Assembly: GCA_949130495.1 (NCBI GenBank)
Contig: OX422220.1
Location: 126,115,268 to 126,179,267, forward strand
From: Sambucus nigra
Lineage: Eukaryota; Streptophyta; Magnoliopsida; Dipsacales; Adoxaceae
Direction of reading: 5' to 3'
Length of the DNA stretch: 64,000 nt
Part shown: positions 25,067 through 35,815 of the stretch, piece by piece
Layout of the letters: every line of letters starts with the position of its first letter
Position numbering within the stretch: position 1 is the stretch's first letter
Position numbers and translations under genes: made by a program
The notes under the pieces: model-generated
The model's database searches: none
What the model was told of the DNA's origin: nothing
Seen by the model: only the letters and a program-made list of their open reading frames with translations

Positions 25067-25597
25067 GGGCTTTTCATGTCTTCCCAGCTACACATAAATG
25101 CTTTAATCAAATTACTCACTAGACCTATAGTTCCTCCCTCTACCACACCATAGGAGGCGGTAAATCTGGTTGGATCCTTAACCTCTACCCGAATGCTATC
25201 ATTTTCTGAAGAAGAAATCCCCAGAATTGGGACGAATCATAATCATGCACTCAACATCTCCGTCGAAGTTATGGGAAAGGCCGTGCCACTCTCTCTTGTC
25301 GATAACGGATCCGCCTTGAATGTTTGCCCATTGAGAACCTTCAAGTGTTTAGGCCTGAAAGAAAGTGACCTCGCTCCAACCTCCATCGCTGTGCGTGCCT
25401 ACGATAATACCCGTCGTGAGGTGATGGGATCCACAAAACTTGCAATAGGGGTTAGACCTATAAACCCTGTCGTTGAATTCCAAGTCATAGATATCCCAGC
25501 TTGTTTCAACCTGTTGCTCGGACGCCCCTGGCTCCACAATATCAAGGGTGTGTCTTCCTCACTCCATCATAAATGGAAGTTCTTCGTCGACGGGTGA
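25067..25597 (+). pseudogene. pol: Retropepsin-like protease domain
   Basis: The motif LVDNGSALNVCPL, with the catalytic aspartate in DNGS, lies near 25297-25335, and FNLLLGRPWLHNI near 25505-25545 supplies the second conserved block. RAYDNTRREVMGS lies between them. This arrangement is typical of Tat-lineage proteases, which cleave the Gag-Pol polyprotein by homodimeric aspartic catalysis. Stops at 25064 and near 25151 precede it and a TGA follows at 25595. The active-site triad itself is intact in the reading. It shares a frame with the reverse transcriptase downstream. Confidence 0.85.
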
Positions 25598-26476
25598 GTC
25601 ATCATCATTTTGGGAGACGACGAAAATGTCGAGGGTGCAAGCACCAGTAGTCTAATTCTCGAGATACAGCACGAGTCAAATGATATGCTTCTATCAGGAT
25701 TCCGAGTCGAGCCATTCCTACTCCCAGTAGGAGACGGTTTTAAAGAAAGGGTTTGTCCAGAATATGACCCTCATGGAAATGTCAATGTGATTCAGATATT
25801 CAGAAACATACACTTTATGCCCGGACTGGGACTAGGGCAAAGGCTGCAAGGGATACTTGAGCCCATCGAACTAAAGAAAGCTTTCCCTCCTTGCAGCTTG
25901 GGGTATCAACCATCAGAACAAGAGCTCATAATGATCCACCAGTCTCAACCAAAGAGAGGATTAAACTGTATCCGAACTATCTCAGGAGACTCCTTAAATA
26001 GGCGATTCATCAAAGAAGGTGAGGATTTCCCTTTTTAAGGTTTTCCAGAACCATGGTACGACTACACAGACAAGAAGATGAAGCCTGGATTGGAGATATT
26101 TTTCTAAGATAGCTAACCATGGGCCGAGAGTTTCCCACACCGCGTACAACTGCTCATCAAAGATACCGAAGAGACTGAGGAAATTGATTCCTAAGACTCC
26201 TTCAACTTATAGATACTGGGGCTGACACTCTGCATGGTTCATTCAGGCACTACATCAATGGACCTATCCCGTCAGATTAAAGCTGCTGATACACCTCTCC
26301 TCAACTAGCATGCTGCGCCAGTTTTACCTCTTGAAATCTCCCCTAACCCCAATGTTTAACCTGTTTCTTCTTTTGTTGTCTATCCTTGCTCAAATGTAAT
26401 CGAGACCTCTTTTGATGAGGTTCTCAATGCTATTTTTCCTATTAATGAAATAAACGAATATTTTGAGTATCTTGCT
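25598..26476 (+). pseudogene. Protease to reverse transcriptase linker with G-patch-like motif
   Basis: In the pol frame, FMPGLGLGQRLQGILEPI at about 25812-25865 resembles the G-patch-like segment of Tat elements. GFPEPWYDYTDKK follows at 26039, and several stops lie in 26105-26350. The protease frame resumes toward 26477, so this looks like decayed coding sequence. The intron reported between protease and reverse transcriptase in some Ogre elements is not evident. Confidence 0.55.
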
Positions 26477-27600
26477 ATGCCTTACATTAATTGTTTAGAT
26501 TCTAATCGAACTTTTGATGATGATGATTTTGCAAATGAACAATTCTTAACTGATCTAAATAAGGTTAATAATAAACAACATAACCGCGTTCAAGTTAATG
26601 AAGAAGAGACTGTTGTTATTAATCTCGGTTCTAGTAGCCAACTGCGCGAGATTAGGATAGGGGACAACCTTGATAAGCATGAGCGTGCACAACTCGAAGA
26701 ATTGCTTAAGGAGTTCGTAGATGTTTTCGCATGGTCCTATGATGATATTCCCGGTATCGATCCTGAAATAGCTCAGCACGAGATCCCCACTCTCCCAGAT
26801 TATAAACCAGTTAAACGAAAACTTAGAAAACTCCGCACCGAATGGTCGCTCAAGGTCAAAGAAGAGGTGGTCAAATAGTTAAACGTGGGTTTCATTCGAG
26901 TGATCGAATATCCCACATGGCTAGCCAATATTGTACTTGTACCGAAATCAGGAGGAAAGGTTCGAATGTGTGTGGACTACCGAGATTTAAACAAATCTTC
27001 TTCGAAGGATGATTATCCGCTATCCAACATCAATATGATCATGGACAACACAACTAGTCACGCTCTCAAGTCATTCGTCGATGGGTTTTCCGGATACAAC
27101 CAAATCAAGATGCACCCAAACCACAAAAAAAAATGCATTCATCACCCCATGGGGAACCTTTTTCTACACCGTTATGCCATTCGGTCTCAAGAATGCTAGG
27201 GCTACCTACCAAATGGATGCTACAACCATCCTGCACGATCTGATTTACAAAGAGGTCGAGGTTTACATGGATGATATGATTATCAAGTCCAAACTAGAGA
27301 AGGTCATGTTCCCGCTCTCCGGAAGTTCTTCGAATGACTGTGACAGTATCATATGCGACTTAATCCACAGAAGTGTGTCTTTGGCGTTACAAAGGGAAAA
27401 CTCTTGGGATTCATGGTCAGTGAAAAGGGGATAGAAGCAGATCCTACAAAGATGAAGGCCATACTTGAGATGCCACCGCCCCGAACAGAGAAAGAAGTCC
27501 GAGGTTTTCTTGGGAAATTACAATATATATTTTTGGTTCATCAGCTAACCTCCATCTGTGAACCAATCTTCAAGCTCCTCCAAAAGGATTCAACCAAGGT
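26477..27600 (+). pseudogene. pol: Reverse transcriptase domain
   Basis: Motifs in order: VFAWSYDDIPGIDPEI, VPKSGGKVRMCVDYRDLNK, FVDGFSGYNQIKM, FITPWGTFFYTVMPFGLKNA, YMDDMIIKS (catalytic YMDD at 27264-27275) and KCVFGVTKGKLLGF. The domain would copy element RNA into DNA. A stop lies at 26876. The frame shifts at a run of nine A (27125-27133) and returns near 27300, so YMDD is read in a different frame from the parts on either side. The catalytic aspartates are present but the protein cannot be made whole. Confidence 0.92.
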
Positions 27601-27952
27601 TTGGAACGAGGCCTGCGAAGAAGCTTTTGATTGAATCAAACAATACCTGACCCAACCTCCAGTACTCATGCCACCACAGTCTGGTCTCCCTTTGCTCCTA
27701 TACCTAACCATAATCTACACTACAGTCGGGGCTTTGCTAGACCAATACCTTGAAGACTCCCGCAAAGAAAGAGCCATCTATTGTGCCAGTCGTAAATTGG
27801 CCGGGTACGAGGTCAACTACACTGCTTTAGAAAAGGCATGTGTCGCACTTGTCTGGGTCACGCAAAAGTTGCGACACTACATGCTCGCCTTCCCCATCAA
27901 AATTCTATCCCGAATGGATCCCATCGAATACCTTCTTGAGAAACCCGCCTAA
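27601..27952 (+). pseudogene. pol: First RNase H domain (Ty3 type)
   Basis: In frame with the reverse transcriptase after a TGA at 27632. The segment includes GALLDQYLEDSRKERAIYCASRKLAGYEVNYTALEKACVALV (27738-27860, quoted in part) and MDPIEYLLEKPA at its end. It matches the RNase H adjoining reverse transcriptase in gypsy elements, in which Tat lineages have lost some catalytic positions. The frame ends at TAA 27950. Confidence 0.8.
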
Positions 27953-27961
27953 TCCAGCCGA

Positions 27962-28500
27962 ATGGCCCGATGGTTGATGCTCCTAACCGAGTTCGATATC
28001 ATGAACGTCACACAGAAAGCTGTCAAAGGAAGGGCCATCTCTGACTACCGCGCTGACTACCCTGCAGAAGAAGCAGATGTCTGGATCTCTGAATTCCCAG
28101 ATGAAAATATCCTCTGCACCACCCAAGACTGCCTTCGATGGAATATGTTCTTTGATGGCACTACCAACAAAAATGGATATGGCATTGGGATACTTCTGGT
28201 CTCCCCAGATGACTCCCACACTCCCATCACCATGAAATTGGATTTCCATTGCACCAACAACATGACGGAATACGAGGCATGCACAGTGGGCCACAAAGTT
28301 GCTCTCGAAAAGGGTATTCAACACCTTGATGTCTATGGGGATTCTTCCCTCATCATCGGTCAAGTTCTCAGAAAGTGGAAAGTCAAGGATGAAAAGCTCC
28401 AACCCTTTCATGCCCAATTAGAAGAGTTAGCCTCCCAATTCCGAGATATCACCTTCCATTACCTACCCTGAGCAAAGCATAACCTAGCCGATGCTCTCGT
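27962..28500 (+). pseudogene. pol: Second (archaeal-like) RNase H domain
   Basis: FFDGTTNKNGYGIGILLVSP at 28149-28210 supplies the first catalytic aspartate. MTEYEACTVG supplies the glutamate and VYGDSSLIIGQV the second aspartate. A further aspartate, D of NLADAL, lies just past a TGA at 28469. Having this domain after the first RNase H is a known hallmark of the Tat lineage. It would degrade the RNA strand during reverse transcription and appears better conserved than the first. Confidence 0.85.
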
Positions 28501-28559
28501 CACTTTGGCCTCCATGGTCGACATGACCAAGGGAATAACAATGACCCCCTTCCTAGTTT

Positions 28560-29878
28560 AAAAGCAAGACAAACTGACCCATTACTGCCTTGTGGAGCTT
28601 GTCTCCACCGAAGATCCCGAACTAGCCGATTGTTGGTACTATGATATCTCGTTCCTACTCAAACATGGTAGGTATCCCGAGGGTTCCAACAAGAAGCACC
28701 GAATAACCCTCCAAAGACTGGCCGCCCAGTACATCATCTGTCATAAAGCTCTACTCAAGAGGAATTTCGATGGAACTCATCTACACTGCATCGCAGGGGC
28801 TGAGATTGAGAAAATAATACAGAAAATCCACAGCGAGGAGTGTAGACCCCACATGAATGGTCACATGCTCGCTAAAAAGATCATCCGACATGGCTACTAC
28901 TGGACCACCATGACCCAGGATTGCACCGCCTATGTCCGGAGATGCCTTAAATGCTAACAATTCTCCAATCTTCAACACTTGCCTCCACGAGAGTTATACA
29001 ACATGACCTCTCCCTGGCCGTTCTCCACCTGGGGTATCGACATCATAAGGAAGGTTACACCAAAGGCTTCAAACAGATATGAGTTCATCCTGGTCGCCAT
29101 CGATTACTTCACTAAATGGGTCGAAGCTGAGTCATATGCAGTGTTGAACGCCAAGAAAGTGGCCAAATTCATCAAGAAGAATATCATCTGTCGATATGGG
29201 GTCCCGCATGAGCTAGTGTTAGATAAAGGGTTACACTTCGAAGCAGAAGTCACAGAAGTTATCAACGAGTACGGGATTCAGAGACACAAATCTTCTCCCT
29301 ACCGACCTCAGACCAATGGTGCAGTTGAAGTCGCCAACAAGTACCTCAAATCCATCATCAATAAGATGACCGAAAGATGTAGGGATTGGGCCACCCGGAT
29401 CACATACGCCCTCTGGGGCTATCGAACCTCAATCCGAACCTCTATTGGGGCTACCCCTTACTCCCTGGTCTATGACATGGAAGCAATCCTACCTGTGGAG
29501 ATGGAAATACCCTCGCTACACGTCATGCTCGAAAGCAAGGTTAGTGAAGAAGACTGGAGCCAAAGCCATCTTGATGAGCTAGCCCTCTTAGATGAAAGAA
29601 GATTAAAATCTCTTTGTCACATGCAGGGGTACCATCGCCGAATAGCGCGATCATTCAGCAAGAGAGTCAAGGACCGTGGTGTCCGGGAGGGGGATTTAGC
29701 CCTCAAAGAGATAACAAAACCCATCTGGGACCCCAGAGGGAAATTCAAGCCCAATTGGAGCGGCTCCTACATTGTGAAGAAAATCTTATCCGGCAGTGCC
29801 GCCATGCTCACTGACCTGGATGGGGAAGAGATGGCTCGTCCAGTAAATCTGGGCCGTCTCAAGAAATTTTACCCCTAG
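28560..29878 (+). pseudogene. pol: Integrase
   Basis: The zinc-binding region (KIHSEECRPHMNGHMLAKK through CTAYVRRCLKC, 28820-28955) is followed by an in-frame TAA replacing the residue before QFSN. The core then runs to the end: WGIDII with the first aspartate, LDKGLHF with the second (the usual DNG is DKG) and GAVEVANKYLKSI with the glutamate. The C-terminal part has GKFKPNWSGSYIVKK and ends VNLGRLKKFYP, typical of Tat integrases. No chromodomain is present. Apart from that stop, the 299-residue core frame is open. Confidence 0.92.
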
Positions 29879-30349
29879 TCCGAAATCTCACCGCGCTACG
29901 ACTCTTCTCATCCCCCTTCTATTCTAAAAAAAAAATCTTCATCTCCCTCTACGCAGAACTACGTGGTCCTGATCCTCTACAAAAACTATTTTAAAACTTT
30001 TCAAAAACCACATAGGTACGTAGGCAGCTCATGCTCCTCACATGAGTGCGGCCCTTTCTTTTTCACAAAATACTATTCTTTTCTTACCTCCGAGAACGGC
30101 GGTTCATTCTAAAATTATTTGAATAAAAGGATTATGTATGCCTTAGCGATCAGTATAGATAATTCAAAATACAAAACTCATCGAAAGGCACAACTGGATG
30201 ATAAAAAACTTGTTTATTTCATTAATAAGAAATTACAGTACGAATTACATAAGAAAAAGGAACGGATAACTCCCTTACCCGCCACCATAAAAAGCTAAAT
30301 AAAATCCCCACATACATTCCCTATTACATAAATAAACTCCCCAGGAGTC
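29879..30349. other. Convergent spacer between pol and the antisense gene
   Basis: Pol ends at 29878 on the plus strand and the antisense gene ends at 30350 on the minus strand, so two transcripts would converge here. GAACTACGTGG (29956) and TAGGTACGTAGGCAGCTC (30013) repeat a motif pair also present in both LTRs. The rest is AT-rich and noncoding. Confidence 0.6.
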
Positions 30350-31639
30350 CTACCCATAGCTACCCGAAGAGCCTGCACCCTCATCATCTACATCCTGAGG
30401 ACCCCAAGTTTCCCCTGCTTGAATAGAGTGCCGTAAACATTCCATGGATCGATGAGCCTTAACCATCTTTGAAAAGACCACAACACCCCCTTCCATGGAG
30501 TCATATAAAACAAACCATCTTTGATCAGTCTCTACTGCCAACTTCTTGCTGACTACTCTCCTCTACAACGACCTCATCTAATCTTTGAGGACATGGAAAA
30601 CCTTCCCGACAGACTGAGAAGAACGGGTCGACGGACGCCGATTTTCCCACAGAGACCCAAGCAATAGACGTAGGCGCTCAGTCAAATCATCTACTGGAAA
30701 GAAATTTGAGGTTCGAGGGGGCACGACCTGCGCCCAGCCAAATTGGCGCAGAAGTCGGTAAGGGAAATAAAAAGAGGTCTGTCTGAGACCAACCAGCCAC
30801 ACATATGAATACTCTCCTAGCTCCAGAACAGGCTGCAACTGTCCCCACCAAGGCACGGACCAATACAGCCCACGAGCCCCGTGCTCCACAAAACAATTCT
30901 CGCAATTATCAACATACAGACCAACCCGGATGAAGTAGCATGAAAAGAAGTTGGGTACAACCGACAAAGGATATTCTGGAGGAGTCGACAAGCGAAATTT
31001 CTCAGATAACCACATGAACAACATCACAGGGCTACCCTTTAAAAAGTCAGAACGACCTTCTCTCCAGGAATCCAGGCCATTCAGAGTCTTCGCCAATATC
31101 ATCGCCGCAGGATTACGATGGTATGACATCCATGAAGTAATGACTGCAAGTTGTGGGTCCACTTGTACCTCCCCAGTCACCAATAACAATTTTGAAATCA
31201 GGCCCAGAACCACGGCTCCAGCATATCCGGTATCACCTACTTCCCGAAAATGCACGGACTATAGCACCGTTGGGAGGGAGATCATTCCTCCAGCAACCAA
31301 TGACCTGGACGCCAAAGGTGAGATATGAAGAAGCCCGACCAACAAATCCCTAAGAGAATGGGAAAATTCGATCAAAGCCGCAACAACACTGGGATTCACA
31401 CCTAGTATGGCAGAAAATTCCTCGTAGGTAGGACAAACTTCTTCCAACCCAAAGTGGAATACATGGTCTTCGGGGTACCAGAATTGTACCACCGCCATCA
31501 ACATATTCCACTCAATTGGCCGATTGCGCCACAAGGAGACTCGACGCATGTTGAAGGCATCATAGTCGACATTATAAGAGCACATAAATTCCAAGGCTTC
31601 GAGGTAATTGACAAACTCAATGCTACCAGGGAGAGACAT
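30350..31639 (-). pseudogene. Antisense gene, DUF7745-like
   Basis: One minus-strand frame runs from ATG at 31639 to 30350, about 430 codons. It is interrupted only by TAG at 31259-31261, TAG at 30578 and one more stop shortly after. Residues include FWYPEDHVFHFGLEEVCPTYEEFSAILG (31490-31405, quoted in part) and LFMWLSEKF. They resemble a plant family of unknown function annotated as DUF7745, found mostly in retroelement-linked genes and related to plant-mobile-domain proteins. The C-terminus looks helical and ends acidic and serine-rich. It is antisense to the retrotransposon, between integrase and the second antisense gene, with a TATA box 75 bp upstream. The family is recalled, not searched; function unknown. 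Confidence 0.6.
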
Positions 31640-31713
31640 CTTGCAAGACTAAAAGATAATGGGTAGGCAGATAAGGATGCAAAGGTGTGATGAGAACACT
31701 CCACCCTTCTCCC

Positions 31714-31721
31714 CTTTTATA
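31714..31721 (-). promoter_or_regulatory. TATA box of the DUF7745-like antisense gene
   Basis: TATAAAAG on the minus strand, 75 bp upstream of the ATG at 31639, suits a plant core promoter giving a short leader. Confidence 0.5.
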
Positions 31722-32226
31722 CTTAAAAATCCTCACAAGGGACATAATACCTGCAGAAATTGGAGGGAATCCTACCCCACAAGGTACAAAGGGCTGAAGA
31801 GGGTACCAATCAAAGCCTTCAAATGATGGGACTGGACTAAACTGCTGATAGGCAGGTCAGAGTGATTGCTGATCGACAACCCCCCATTTTTGGAAATTTC
31901 CTCCTTTTCTTGTTTTTAGAAAACTCAATAAAAATAAATTGATATCCTCAAAAGAATTTCAAGAATCCTGTTTTCTCCTTATAGGATTCCCCTTTTAAAT
32001 AAAAGCTTCCCTTCGAAAATTCCAAAAATATTCCTTTTTTACGGTCTCAGTAGCAAAGTAAAAAGCGCATGTGCATGCATCCATTCATCATTAATAAAAG
32101 ATAATAATAAAAAAATACCTCCCATTGCATTGAATATATTTGTGTTATGTGTTACATCAGTTTTGCAGGAAATAAGAAAAGAAAAGCCAAAAACAACGGG
32201 ACTCAGCCCGAACCCACATTTGATTC

Positions 32227-32271
<45 letters not shown>

Positions 32272-32566
32272 ATCTTCCACCCCCTCGACGCGCTCTCTTC
32301 CCCCTACGGCGAGACAACCCACCACCACTACCCGAGCCCGAATCCTCTCCGAATGAAGCAGACGGCACCAGGAAGAAGGAACGGGAACCGTGTCCCGAAT
32401 AGGGGCATTCGTCGAAGATATCCAATCTCTAATGTTCCTGAGCCAAGTGGTCGACACCCGGACTTGCTGCAAGGAAAGGAAAAATTAGTATCAAAACAGG
32501 AATGAACACAACAGAAAAGAAAGAGAGGAACATAAAGGTATACCGCAGGTCAAAGGACCTCCTCTG
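31722..32566. other. Spacer between the antisense genes
   Basis: Noncoding sequence upstream of one antisense gene and downstream of the other, which are in tandem on the minus strand. It includes a CT repeat at 32228-32269. Short frames on both strands are repeat-driven. Confidence 0.5.
32228..32269. repeat. CT dinucleotide repeat
   Basis: About 21 CT units between the two antisense genes. Confidence 0.95.
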
Positions 32567-34381
32567 TCAAACCCAACTCCTTCGGATCCATCGCATGAGG
32601 ACGGTGCAGCATAGGCACCATCCCTCCATCAGCCCGCCGATGTTGTATGAAGGGGTATGCAATCGCACAAAAAGGAACTCCGAGGTTACCGTAGCCGCAG
32701 ATGCCGACAGACCACCACCACTATGGGAAGAACCCATCTCCCGACTCGAACCTGCCGGAGGGAAGGGCAGCGCATCATATATGCTGGGAGCCATCAACCA
32801 GCTCGTCAAAAAATCCATATAGTCATACGGCGTGGTCGTATCGGTGTACAGCAAGTAGGACTCGCCAATCATCCCCGCGATCCTCTCATCCTCCAACATC
32901 AGTTGATCCTACCTCATAGACGTAGGAGGCTGCGCGGTTGGCACCACCACCTCCTCCTCAGAAATTTGACGAACTATCCTCTCCCCGAGATACCAGGAAT
33001 GGCCGAACTCATGCGCCAGCAAATGCCTCATCTGCACGTTCACCTCGGTCACCCCCGCATCCTGAATGGCTGTTCCCCAGGGGTAAAATGTCACTTGAAA
33101 ATATCCAAGCAAGCACAAATCAATACGAGATCAAAAGGTGCAAAAACTAAGACTGAAATGGAAAGAGTCTTACCCTACCACTCGTCAGGTCATTCAAGAC
33201 CTAACGCACCGCCTCTAGGGAGAGAGATCCCTTCGACCGCCGATTGGTCTTATGCCATCGATACAAGCGACATAAGTCCCCCAATAGTGTCGTCCTTCAA
33301 AGTGATCAACGGGGTATTGCACCCAATCACCTCATAGAACCACGTGTGAATTCACAAGAAAAAAAGAGACGCATAAGGAAAATGCGAATGCATGAAAGGA
33401 AAATGCGAATGCATGAAAAGAAATGCACAAACTGAAGAATACCTCAAGAAGGTACGTGGCCCCAGTAAAGGTCTGCAGACAGCATCGGCTAAATACATCC
33501 AGAGAAAAGTAAAGGGTCGCCAAGGTCAGACTTCCCCAATCGTAGAAAAGGATGTTCGAAAACATCCTCAAGTATGGTAGAAACCACAAATGAACGACGT
33601 CGCCACTCGACGCCACCATGAAACCTCCCAATACCAGCAGAATGAATAACCGGGCCATCTGCCTCACTTACAGCCCGTCCTCCACATTGATCACCCTTCT
33701 CAGCAAAATATCCTTCAGCAAGGACAACCGGATGGAATCCCCGGAGACTATCCTCCCCACATCACCAAGTGCCGCACGCACTGCCTCCGGTCTCACTTGT
33801 AAAGAGCGATCCAACTCTATCTACTCTCCATCACAATCCATCCCCAGCAGCTGCTGCACGTCTATGGGAGTCACCATCATCTCCCCGAATCCAAAATGAA
33901 AGGTGTGGGTAGTGTCCCACCACCTCTCTCCCAAGGTGCACAAGATCACTATCGAATGAGGCGTCTCATCCAGCACCGATGCCAACCTCCCAAAACCTGC
34001 TGATAATACCATCCAACGCACCACAGGTGGGAGATGCTCCTAGACATCCTTAATCCCTGTTGTCCCACGAGCACGCATGCTCTTCAAAGAGATATCAGAC
34101 TGACAAAAAGAAAAGCCTCATCAAAAGTCAAACAAGAAAAACCACCAAAAAGAGAAGAGTGCCAAAGGTCGTGTACTTACATAACCACCGGGGATCACTC
34201 TCGAAGAGCGATAACGTGATGGCTCCCACCGTAAGGCCCGCTCATCCGTGACAGGCTGAAACGCATCAAAGGAATTATCATTCCCCAAAGCAAGAGGCGC
34301 CCTAGCCCTCCACTCCACATTCGCCCAATCATCAACGGTCAACCACTCCCGGTGGACTGCAGTGCTCACAAAGGTGGCCAT
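32567..34381 (-). pseudogene. Antisense plant-mobile-domain gene with introns
   Basis: Reconstructed minus-strand exons: 34381-34181, 34099-33443, about 33350-33174 and 33093-32567. Exon 1 starts MATFVSTAVHREW. Exon 2 has ERWWDTTHTFHFGFGEM, VTPIDVQQLLGM and VRQMARLFILLVLGG. Exon 4 has SWYLGERIVRQI. These match the plant mobile domain of MAIN/MAIL1 relatives. Splice sites: GTAAGTAC at 34180 with TTTTTGTCAG ending at 34100 (phase 0), and GTAAGA at 33173 with TTTTCAAG ending at 33094 (phase 1). The acceptor before exon 3 is unclear. In-frame stops include 34040-34042, 33821-33823 and one near 33670, so it is a pseudogene. Host relatives act in genome silencing and RNA control; what a retroelement copy does is unknown. 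Confidence 0.65.
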
Positions 34382-34474
34382 TTCTTGAAGATCAGAACGA
34401 TAAAACAATTTATAGAAGAATCACAGAGGGAGAGAAAGAAAAAGAAGCTGTGAAAAAATAAAGGGATTCACCCC

Positions 34475-34483
34475 CTTTATATA
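34475..34483 (-). promoter_or_regulatory. TATA box of the plant-mobile-domain gene
   Basis: TATATAAAG on the minus strand, about 95 bp upstream of the ATG at 34381. The flanking GGCCTCC recalls the GGAGGCC beside the LTR TATA box. Confidence 0.5.
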
Positions 34484-34960
34484 GGAGGCCAAGCGCCATA
34501 CCGATCCCAAAAGTCCGAGATTCACCCCTTGCCTTCTCGAGGTAGCCCAAAAGTCCATGCCACTGCCGAATGTCACCCTTCATACTATGCCGACTGGCAC
34601 CCCTCCTAAAATCTCGTACAAAAATTCCTAGAAAATGCCAGAAGACCTCGAAAAATCCTCAGAAAATTCCCAAAAATCCCGGGAGGGATTTAGAGCCGTT
34701 CTATGAAGAAAATTTTATATATCCTCAAGCGGAAACCCTCTTCCCCAGCGGAATCCTCAAAAGATAAGTGAAAACTCCTCCCGGCAAAGCTCCGAAAAAT
34801 CCCTAAGGATCACCTGATCACTTCCCCAGCAGAATTCTCTTACAGCACCCAAAATAGGTTGTCCCCCCTGCGAGGTCTCCTAAAAAGCTTCCCCAGCTAT
34901 CAGCTCCCCAGCTCAAATCAAAATCACAAAGCTCTTTCCCCAGCGAAACCGAAATCTAAT

Positions 34961-35640
34961 CCTCAACCACTCTTGGGTCAAAATTGGCCCCGATCTTGGA
35001 TCGTCACCTAAGTTAGGTCAGAATTGACCTCGGTCCTCAGTCGTCACCACTCTTGGGTCAGAATTGGCCCCAATCTTGGATCGTCACCTAAGTTAGGTCA
35101 GAATTGACCTCGGTCCTCAGTCGTCACCACTCTTGGGTCAGAATTGGCCCCAATCTTGGATCGTCACCTAAGTTAGGTCAGAATTGACCTCGGTCCTCGG
35201 TCGTCTCCACTCTTGGGTCAGAATTGGCCTCGGTCTTGGATCATCACCTAAGTTAGGTCAGAATTGACCTCGGTCCTCGGTCGTCACCACTCTTGGGTCA
35301 TAATTGGCCCCGGTCTTGGATCGTCACCTGAGTTAGGTCAGAATTGACCTCGGTCCTCGGTCATCACCACTATTGGGTCAAAATTGACCCCGGTCTTGGA
35401 TCGTCACCTGAGTTAGGTCAGAATTGACCTCGGTCCTAGGTCGTCACCACTCTTGGGTCAGAATTGGCCTCGATCTTGGATCGTCACCTGAGTTAGGTCA
35501 GAATTGGCCTCGATCCTCGGTCATCACCACTCTTGGGTCATAATTGGCTCCGATCTTGGATCGTCACCTGAGTTAGGTCAGAATTGACCTCGGTCCTCGA
35601 TCGTCACCACTCTTTAGGTCAGAATTAACCTCACTAGACC
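34961..35640 (+). repeat. 80-bp minisatellite upstream of the 3' LTR
   Basis: TCTTGGGTCA recurs at 34971, 35051, 35131, 35211, 35291, 35371, 35451 and 35531, exactly 80 bp apart, with a degenerate ninth at 35611. Each unit is two related 40-bp halves, one with ACTCTTGGGTCAGAATTGGC and one with GAGTTAGGTCAGAATTGACC, both containing GGTCAGAATTG and CGTCACC. Degenerate halves continue to about 35750. No coding frame. Confidence 0.97.
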
Positions 35641-35804
35641 TTTACCCTAATCCCGTAGATTTGAATTTGATCCGCAGAATTGATCATCCCCAGCACACTC
35701 CTTAGGTCCTCAGAATTGACCTCAACCCTCTGAATCGGTCATACTTTCTCAAAAGCATCATGTGGTGTCTATTCGATGGCCATCATTTGGTCCAAACTCA
35801 CCCA

Positions 35805-35815
35805 TTGAGGGGCTC
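35805..35815 (+). promoter_or_regulatory. Polypurine tract
   Basis: TTGAGGGGCTC directly precedes the 3' LTR, the site where plus-strand DNA synthesis would be primed. Confidence 0.7.

Noticed and set aside
32909..33118. HEFGH (HEXXH-type metalloprotease motif) in the minus-strand frame
   Set aside because: It lies within the plant-mobile-domain exon next to the family motif YLGERIVRQI. The five-residue match is chance.
32657..33337. 226-codon plus-strand open frame
   Set aside because: It is the shadow of the antisense plant-mobile-domain exons; composition is R/H/P-rich with no domain.
34961..35640. CRISPR-like regular spacing
   Set aside because: Every part of each 80-bp unit is itself repeated, so there are no unique spacers. 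The organism is a plant and the array is a minisatellite.
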